A DNA stretch of 55,450 nucleotides, from positions 1 through 55,450 of the forward strand of contig NZ_JAGKSD010000016.1 of assembly GCF_017942225.1 (NCBI RefSeq). Reading direction: 5' to 3'. Position 1 is the stretch's first letter. Every line of letters begins with the position of its first letter. Below are positions 50,726-55,450 of the stretch, one piece after another. This stretch comes from Corynebacterium sp. Marseille-P3884. Lineage in GTDB: Bacteria > Actinomycetota > Actinomycetes > Mycobacteriales > Mycobacteriaceae. Below the pieces are notes generated by a model. That model did not search any database, was not told the origin of the DNA, and saw nothing but the letters and a program-made list of their open reading frames with translations. The position numbers were made by a program, and so were the translations under genes.

Positions 50726-52087
50726 ATGTCCCGTTCCACCCGTTTCGCCGCTGGCCGCCGCCCCGCAGTGCGCGCCGCTGTCGCCCTCACCGTTTCGGTC
50801 GCCCTCGCAGTCAACCCAGCACCCGCGGTCGCGCACGGCGGTCACCCTGAGCCGGCACCAGCCCCGGCGCCCGCTCCGCAGCCGGCCCCAGCGCCCGCTA
50901 TTCCAGGGTTGAACGACCTGTCGTCGTTGCCGTTCGACCTGGAAGGCCTCGGGCAGCGCGAGGTGAATATCGGTGGGGTCACGGTGCCGGTGCCGGCGGC
51001 GCTGGCGGGTGTCGTGGCCGCAGCTGCGGTGCTCGGCGGTCTCAGCTTCGTGATCATCCAGGCGATCACGGGCGCGCTGCCGGGTTCTTCGAAGGGGGAC
51101 AAGGATCAGCCCGCACCAGCGGAGCCGAAGGGGGCGGAGTACGCGAACCGCTTCGATTTCAGCGCGGTCAACGATGATCCGGCTGCTGGCGGGTTCAGCG
51201 GCATCGACGAGGTCGCGCCGGGCCGCTACGTCGTGCTCTCCGACGACAAGAACGAGCACGGCCCGGTCCGCGCGTATGTCTTCACCACGACGGACCACAA
51301 GACATTCACCCGCGACGGCGTCATCGAGTTCACCGATCCGGAGGGCAAGGCCTACGACGAGTTCATTGACCCGGAGGAAATCCGTGTCCTGCCGAACGGC
51401 AATTTCCTGTGGACCACGGAGGGCAACGGCAAGCCCGGTCAGGTCGTCGCGCCGCAGCTCATCGAGTCCGCGCCTGACGGCAAGGAAATCCGCCGCATTG
51501 ACGTGCCGGGCTACCAGGTGCCCAACGGCATTTCCACGCGAGGCATCTACAACAACAACGGGCCGGAGGGCATGACGCTTATCGACGGCGGGCGTACGGC
51601 CGTCACCGTCGAAGAAAACGCCCTCGCCCAGGATGGCGCGAAGAATACGGAGAAGGACGCATCGGTCAACCGCATCACCTTCTACGACCTGGAGAGCGGC
51701 AAGCCGACCCGAGAGCTCGTTGTCAAGCTCGAAGCCGGACGCGGCGCGACGTCGCTTTTGGCAGACGACAACGGCGATCTCTACATGCTGCAGCGTGGCT
51801 TTTTCAAGGACCTGGGCGAAAACGGCGAGAACAAGGCTGAGATCTACAAGCTCGATCTCGACGGCGCCGACGACGTGCTGGGCAAAGAAAAGCTGGACGG
51901 CGACGAGAAGACGGTGTCCAAGGAGCTCGTCTTCGATTTCGCCACCGAGAAGCCGCACCCGGACAACGTGGAGGGCCTGGCATGGGGTCCGCGCACCGAG
52001 GACGGGCGCCGCACCCTGATCGTCGTCTCGGACAACAATTTCAACGAGACCCAGACGACGTATTTCCACACCGTCCTGGTGCCGTAG
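50726..52087 (+). CDS. Secreted phytase-like (esterase-like activity of phytase) protein
   Basis: 453 aa from ATG 50726 behind CAGGAG. A Sec signal peptide (to about AVAHG), a PAPAPAPAP linker, a hydrophobic segment (about 95-115, VVAAAAVLGGLSFVIIQAI) and then a 330-residue beta-propeller-like domain of the phytase-like family: VLSDDKNEHGP, FIDPEEIRVLPNGNFLWTTEG, NGPEGMTLIDGG, TSLLADDNGDLYML, NVEGLAWGP then LIVVSDNNFNETQ. Probably outside the membrane, where such proteins may hydrolyse phosphate esters. The paralogue at 36118 is frameshifted. Confidence 0.85.
   Translation: MSRSTRFAAGRRPAVRAAVALTVSVALAVNPAPAVAHGGHPEPAPAPAPAPQPAPAPAIPGLNDLSSLPFDLEGLGQREVNIGGVTVPVPAALAGVVAAAAVLGGLSFVIIQAITGALPGSSKGDKDQPAPAEPKGAEYANRFDFSAVNDDPAAGGFSGIDEVAPGRYVVLSDDKNEHGPVRAYVFTTTDHKTFTRDGVIEFTDPEGKAYDEFIDPEEIRVLPNGNFLWTTEGNGKPGQVVAPQLIESAPDGKEIRRIDVPGYQVPNGISTRGIYNNNGPEGMTLIDGGRTAVTVEENALAQDGAKNTEKDASVNRITFYDLESGKPTRELVVKLEAGRGATSLLADDNGDLYMLQRGFFKDLGENGENKAEIYKLDLDGADDVLGKEKLDGDEKTVSKELVFDFATEKPHPDNVEGLAWGPRTEDGRRTLIVVSDNNFNETQTTYFHTVLVP
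51577..51587 (-). repeat. Iterated 11-mer, copy 15
   Basis: Exact copy in the intact phytase-like gene (TLIDGG). Confidence 0.9.
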
Positions 52088-52474
52088 CCGAACGCTCACG
52101 ATTCGGCAGGACGATGGGGCACACGGGGCGTCGCTAAGCAATTTGTGCTTTCTTTGCCCTGACCTGTATGGTTTACCAACGGTTCTGCGCGCGCGGTATG
52201 CGTGCGCCAGATCCGCATTGAACGTATACATCCAACTTTGTTGCAGGCCCCCCGCCGAAATGCGGACCGTATGAAGGGTGGCGGCGAGCATCTTCCGTTA
52301 TTGAGCGGCAAGGAGCGCCCACACTGTTTGAGTCGGAAAACACGCCGGTCAGGTGAATTTTCCACTCGTAGTAGCCCCCGACAGAACACACGGAAAACGC
52401 GAGTTCAAGGTGCTTTCGGGCACATGGACCAGGTGGGTTATGGGAACCGCAACGAGAAAGGTAAGCGGTCAACC
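52088..52474 (+). other. Intergenic region and leader before rpsH
   Basis: 387 bp. It holds a 6-bp hairpin right after the phytase-like gene (GCCGAA/TTCGGC, no T-run), a one-mismatch copy of the iterated 11-mer (CGTCGCTAAGC, 52129), the candidate rpsH promoter and a leader of about 295 nt. No convincing gene was seen. Confidence 0.6.
52143..52172 (+). promoter_or_regulatory. Candidate promoter of rpsH-rplO
   Basis: TTGTGC (52143-52148), 18-nt spacer ending in TG, TATGGT (52167-52172). A separate promoter is needed because the genes are cut off from rplN-rplX-rplE. Confidence 0.45.
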
Positions 52475-52873
52475 ATGACCATGACAGATCCCATTGCGGA
52501 CATGCTGTCTCGCGTGCGCAACGCAAATAATGCGCACCACGAGACCGTGTCCATGCCCTCCTCGAAGTTGAAGGTCAACATCGCGGAGATCCTCAAGCAG
52601 GAGGGCTACATCGCTGACTACAAGGTCGAGGAAGAAAAGGTCGGCAAGACCCTGACCCTCGAGCTCAAGTACGGCCCGTCGCGTCAGACCTCCATCGTTG
52701 GTCTGCGTCGCGTGTCCAAGCCCGGTCTGCGTGTCTACGCGAAGTCCAACGACCTGCCGCAGGTTCTCGGCGGCCTCGGCGTGGCGATCATCTCCACGTC
52801 CCACGGCCTGCTGACCGACCGTCAGGCCCAAGAGAAGGGTGTAGGTGGGGAAGTCCTCGCCTACGTCTGGTAA
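52475..52873 (+). CDS. rpsH: 30S ribosomal protein S8
   Basis: 132 aa from ATG 52475 ([17 protein letters not shown]). A long upstream frame is not real. S8 binds the 16S central domain and in E. coli represses the spc operon. KPGLRVYAK and [10 protein letters not shown] then HGLLTDRQA conserved. First gene of the second half of the split spc cluster. Confidence 0.97.
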   Translation: MTMTDPIADMLSRVRNANNAHHETVSMPSSKLKVNIAEILKQEGYIADYKVEEEKVGKTLTLELKYGPSRQTSIVGLRRVSKPGLRVYAKSNDLPQVLGGLGVAIISTSHGLLTDRQAQEKGVGGEVLAYVW

Positions 52874-52890
52874 AGGGAGGTTGAACAGAT

Positions 52891-53427
52891 ATGTCTCGTG
52901 TAGGTAACGCGCCTATCGCCATCCCCAACGGTGTGGAAACCAAGATCGACGGCCAGCACGTCGAGGTCAAGGGCCCGAAGGGCACCCTGACCGTCGATGT
53001 TCCGGAACCGATCACCGCAGCCGTTGAAGAGAACCAGATCGTGGTTTCTCGTCCGAATGACCACCGCGACAACCGCTCGCTCCACGGTCTGTCCCGCTCG
53101 CTGATCAACAACTGCGTTGTCGGCGTCACCGAGGGCTACAAGATCAACATGGAGATCTTCGGTGTCGGCTACCGTGTCCAGCTCAAGGGCAAGAACCTCG
53201 AGTTCTCCCTCGGCTACTCGCACCCGGTCCTCATCGAGGCTCCGGAGGGCATCACGTTCGCCGTCGACGGCAACACGAAGCTCTCCATCGAAGGTATTGA
53301 CAAGCAGCAGGTTGGCCAGGTCGCTGCGAATATCCGCCGCCTCCGCAAGGATGATCCGTACAAGGGTAAGGGCATCCGTTACGAGGGCGAGCAGGTTCGC
53401 CGCAAGGTCGGAAAGACGGGTAAGTAA
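52891..53427 (+). CDS. rplF: 50S ribosomal protein L6
   Basis: 178 aa, two-domain L6. [16 protein letters not shown] start and the C-terminal [21 protein letters not shown] conserved. 17 nt after rpsH, behind GGGAGG. Confidence 0.98.
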   Translation: MSRVGNAPIAIPNGVETKIDGQHVEVKGPKGTLTVDVPEPITAAVEENQIVVSRPNDHRDNRSLHGLSRSLINNCVVGVTEGYKINMEIFGVGYRVQLKGKNLEFSLGYSHPVLIEAPEGITFAVDGNTKLSIEGIDKQQVGQVAANIRRLRKDDPYKGKGIRYEGEQVRRKVGKTGK

Positions 53428-53430
53428 TCC

Positions 53431-53838
53431 ATGAGCACTGAAGAAAAGACTACTCAGAAGCGCACCCCGGTCGGCCGGGACATTGCTACCCGCCGCCGCG
53501 AGGCCCGCGTCCGCCGCCACAACCGCATCCGCAAGACCCTGCGTGGCACCCCGGAGACCCCGCGTCTCGTCGTGCACCGCAGCTCCCGCCACATGCATGT
53601 CCAGGTCATCGACGACCTAGCCGGCCACACTCTCGTGTCCGCTTCCTCCATGGAAGATGCAGTGCGCACCCTTGAGGGTGACAAGAAGGCTAAGGCAGCT
53701 AAGGTCGGCGAGCTCATCGCTGAGCGCGCCAAGGAAGCCGGCATCGAAACGGTCGTCTTCGACCGTGGCGGCTACAAGTACCACGGCCGCGTCGCCGCGC
53801 TTGCCGACGCCGCCCGCGAAGGTGGTCTGAAGTTCTAA
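53431..53838 (+). CDS. rplR: 50S ribosomal protein L18
   Basis: 135 aa. L18 binds 5S r[22 protein letters not shown] and [26 protein letters not shown] conserved. 3 nt after rplF. Its stop overlaps an in-frame ATG for rpsE (TAATG), see rpsE. Confidence 0.98.
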   Translation: MSTEEKTTQKRTPVGRDIATRRREARVRRHNRIRKTLRGTPETPRLVVHRSSRHMHVQVIDDLAGHTLVSASSMEDAVRTLEGDKKAKAAKVGELIAERAKEAGIETVVFDRGGYKYHGRVAALADAAREGGLKF

Positions 53839-53876
53839 TGACCACCGCAGACGAAACTCAACGGAAGGATCGCGAC

Positions 53877-54560
53877 ATGGCCGAGCGTGAACGGCGTGAC
53901 GGCGGAGCATCCGCCGACGACCAGAAGAACCAGAACAACAACGACCGCGGCGGCCGCAACGACCGTGGCGGACGCAATGACCGCAACGACCGTGGTGGCC
54001 GTGGTGGCCGCCGCGATGACCGTCGAGGTGGTGCACAGGACGAGCGCGATAAGTACATCGAGCGCGTTGTCACCATCAACCGTGTTGCTAAGACCGTCAA
54101 GGGTGGCCGCAACATGTCCTTTACCGCCCTCGTGGTGGTCGGCGACGGCCAGGGCATGGTCGGCGTTGGCTACGGCAAGGCGAAGGAAGTCCCCGCCGCT
54201 ATCCAGAAGGGTGCAGAAGAGGCTCGCAAGAACTTCTTCCGCGTCCCGATGATCGGCGGCACCATCCCGCACCCGGTTCAGGGCGAGGATGCCGCAGGCG
54301 TGGTCATGCTGCGTCCGGCTGCTCCCGGTACCGGTGTCATCGCCGGCGGCGCTGCCCGTCCGGTGCTCGAGTGCGCCGGCGTCCAGGACATCCTGGCTAA
54401 GTCGCTGGGTTCCGACAACGCCCTCAACGTGGTCAAGGCCACCGTTGCTGGCCTGAAGGAACTTGTGCGCCCCGAGGAAGTTGCCGCTCGTCGTGGCAAG
54501 TCCATCGAGGAAGTCGCCCCCGCACGCATGCTGCGTCAGCGCGCAGGACAGGAGGCTTAA
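53877..54560 (+). CDS. rpsE: 30S ribosomal protein S5 with an Arg/Gly/Asn/Asp-rich N-terminal tract
   Basis: 227 aa from ATG 53877 ([10 protein letters not shown]), preceded by GGAAGGA. ATG 53838, which overlaps the rplR stop as elsewhere in this cluster, would add 13 residues. The S5 domains are normal ([39 protein letters not shown]). The N-terminus has an unusually long RGG/RND tract (about residues 20-55), a low-complexity RNA-binding-like tail. Confidence 0.95.
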   Translation: MAERERRDGGASADDQKNQNNNDRGGRNDRGGRNDRNDRGGRGGRRDDRRGGAQDERDKYIERVVTINRVAKTVKGGRNMSFTALVVVGDGQGMVGVGYGKAKEVPAAIQKGAEEARKNFFRVPMIGGTIPHPVQGEDAAGVVMLRPAAPGTGVIAGGAARPVLECAGVQDILAKSLGSDNALNVVKATVAGLKELVRPEEVAARRGKSIEEVAPARMLRQRAGQEA

Positions 54561-54565
54561 GCACA

Positions 54566-54751
54566 ATGGCACTGAAAATTACACTTCACCACGGCAAGGT
54601 CGGCGAGAAGCCGGCTACCCGTAAGAACCTCGAGGCTCTCGGTCTGCGCAAGATCGGTCAGTCTGTTGTCAAGCAGGACAACAGCGCGACCCGCGGCCAG
54701 ATCCTCAAGGTGGCCCACCTGGTCACCGTTGAAGAAGTAGCAGGGGAGTAG
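54566..54751 (+). CDS. rpmD: 50S ribosomal protein L30
   Basis: 61 aa. [20 protein letters not shown] then [13 protein letters not shown] is typical. 5 nt after rpsE. Confidence 0.97.
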   Translation: MALKITLHHGKVGEKPATRKNLEALGLRKIGQSVVKQDNSATRGQILKVAHLVTVEEVAGE

Positions 54752-54759
54752 GTACTGAC

Positions 54760-55278
54760 ATGGCTGACATCATCAAGCTCCATGATCTGCGCCCGGCTGA
54801 GGGTGCAAACAAGGCCAAGACCCGCGTCGGCCGCGGTGAGGCATCCAAGGGTAAGACCGCTGGCCGCGGTACGAAGGGCACCAAGGCTCGTAAGCAGGTT
54901 TCCGCTGCTTTCGAGGGTGGCCAGATGCCGCTGCACATGCGTCTGCCGAAGCTCAAGGGCTTCAAGAACAACAATAAGATCGTCTACCAGGTGGTCAACG
55001 TTGCCGACCTGGCTGAGGCGTTCCCGAAGGGTGGCACCATCACCACCGCTGACATCGCTGCAGCTGGCCTGGTCCGCAAGAACCAGCCGGTGAAGGTGCT
55101 GGGCGACGGCGAGATCTCCGTCAAGCTCGACATCACCGCAGAGAAGTTCTCCAAGTCCGCCGCCGAGAAGATCGCGGCCGCTGGTGGCTCCACCACCGAG
55201 GTCGCTGACAAGGCTGCTGAGGCCAAGAAGGCTGACAACGCCGACAAGGCTGAGGAGACGGAGTCCAAGGAGGACTAA
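54760..55278 (+). CDS. rplO: 50S ribosomal protein L15 with extended C-terminus
   Basis: 172 aa, about 25 longer than I recall for C. glutamicum L15. [36 protein letters not shown] and the [18 protein letters not shown] end are normal. The extra tail is Ala/Lys/Glu/Asp rich ([20 protein letters not shown]). It is normally followed by secY in this genus; here an IS3-type element lies about 45 bp downstream. Confidence 0.96.
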   Translation: MADIIKLHDLRPAEGANKAKTRVGRGEASKGKTAGRGTKGTKARKQVSAAFEGGQMPLHMRLPKLKGFKNNNKIVYQVVNVADLAEAFPKGGTITTADIAAAGLVRKNQPVKVLGDGEISVKLDITAEKFSKSAAEKIAAAGGSTTEVADKAAEAKKADNADKAEETESKED

Positions 55279-55323
55279 ACTAGTCCGCTCTGAACTCAAA
55301 AACTCCCCGCGCGGGTAGTGCTC

Positions 55324-55450
55324 TGAACTGGCCCCCGAAAGTTGGACTGGTTTAATTCTAGGCGGTTAGGGGTTCAAGGGTCTGATTCCGATATTGCATC
55401 GGGGTCAGGCCCTTGAGTCGTTGTTGGATGCGTTCGGTGTTGTACCACCC
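55324..55450 (-). mobile_element. IS3-family insertion sequence, one end (truncated by window)
   Basis: The terminal inverted repeat begins TGAACTGGCCCCCGAAAGTT at 55324, followed by the end of the transposase gene on the minus strand. The other end, the target duplication and orfA lie outside the window. It sits between rplO and whatever follows (expected secY). A 10-bp sequence GCTCTGAACT also occurs 31 bp upstream (55288-55297). Confidence 0.85.
55358..55450 (-). CDS. IS3-family transposase (OrfB/InsF type), C-terminal end
   Basis: 30 codons at the window edge: WYNTERIQQRLKGLTPMQYR then NQTLEPLTA and stop. The WYN-x-x-R-x-x-x-x-L-x-x-x-(T/S)P pattern is diagnostic of the C-terminus of IS3-family integrase-type transposases. 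The catalytic DDE residues, apart from this end, are outside the window. Confidence 0.88.
   Translation of the reverse strand, partial: GWYNTERIQQRLKGLTPMQYRNQTLEPLTA

Noticed and set aside
1..55450. CRISPR arrays, rRNA and tRNA genes
   Set aside because: No regularly spaced identical repeats with unique spacers and no recognisable tRNA or rRNA sequence were seen; the only tandem repeats are at 56-118 and 39515-39583.

Overview
The window is high-GC actinobacterial DNA, almost certainly from a Corynebacterium. The ribosomal proteins and EF-G/EF-Tu match my memory of Corynebacterium glutamicum closely. There is a DtxR-type iron box, many genes start at a -10 box with no leader, and the S10/spc ribosomal clusters are interrupted in the way known for this genus. 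No rRNA, tRNA, prophage or CRISPR array was seen.

Layout. 1-2.8 kb: a Pro/Gln-rich protein (5' cut off), two small tail-anchored proteins and a 461-aa protein of unknown role. 2.9-3.5 kb: a DUF1707 protein on the minus strand. 3.6-8.6 kb: rpsL-rpsG-fusA-tuf. 8.7-12.7 kb: a protein with a TerD-like domain and two unknown genes transcribed divergently. 12.7-16.0 kb: a six-gene minus-strand Asp23/DUF2273/AmaP envelope-stress-type operon, including an Asp23 protein with a 22-residue repeat tail. 16.0-21.8 kb: the S10 operon (rpsJ to rpsQ), whose long leader holds a possible leader peptide and hairpin. 21.8-32.5 kb: an insertion between rpsQ and rplN with four tandem paralogous lipoprotein/membrane proteins plus the remains of a fifth, a small secreted protein, two dynamin-like GTPases, a formate/nitrite-type channel and a TPP-riboswitch-controlled thiD-tenA fusion. 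32.8-34.1 kb: rplN-rplX-rplE.

34.1-52.4 kb is a second, more accessory insertion between rplE and rpsH. It holds a low-GC AIPR-family gene flanked by two related terminators, a frameshifted phytase-like gene whose intact paralogue lies at 50.7 kb, a TetR-ABC exporter unit, an AAA/DUF4143 ATPase behind three 23-bp repeats, and a 7.3-kb block (siderophore-interacting protein, iron ABC transporter, HAD phosphatase, ABC exporter) bounded by two direct copies of the 3' end of ldh. 52.5-55.3 kb: rpsH-rplF-rplR-rpsE-rpmD-rplO. The window ends inside an IS3-type element that follows rplO.

Two signals run across the window. An 11-mer, CGTCGATAAGC, occurs 15 times exactly on the two strands, in coding and non-coding DNA, far above chance. 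About a dozen accessory genes also have a TAnnnT box 6-8 nt before the start codon, which indicates leaderless transcripts and settles several starts. Family names come from motifs recalled by eye; no database search was run.
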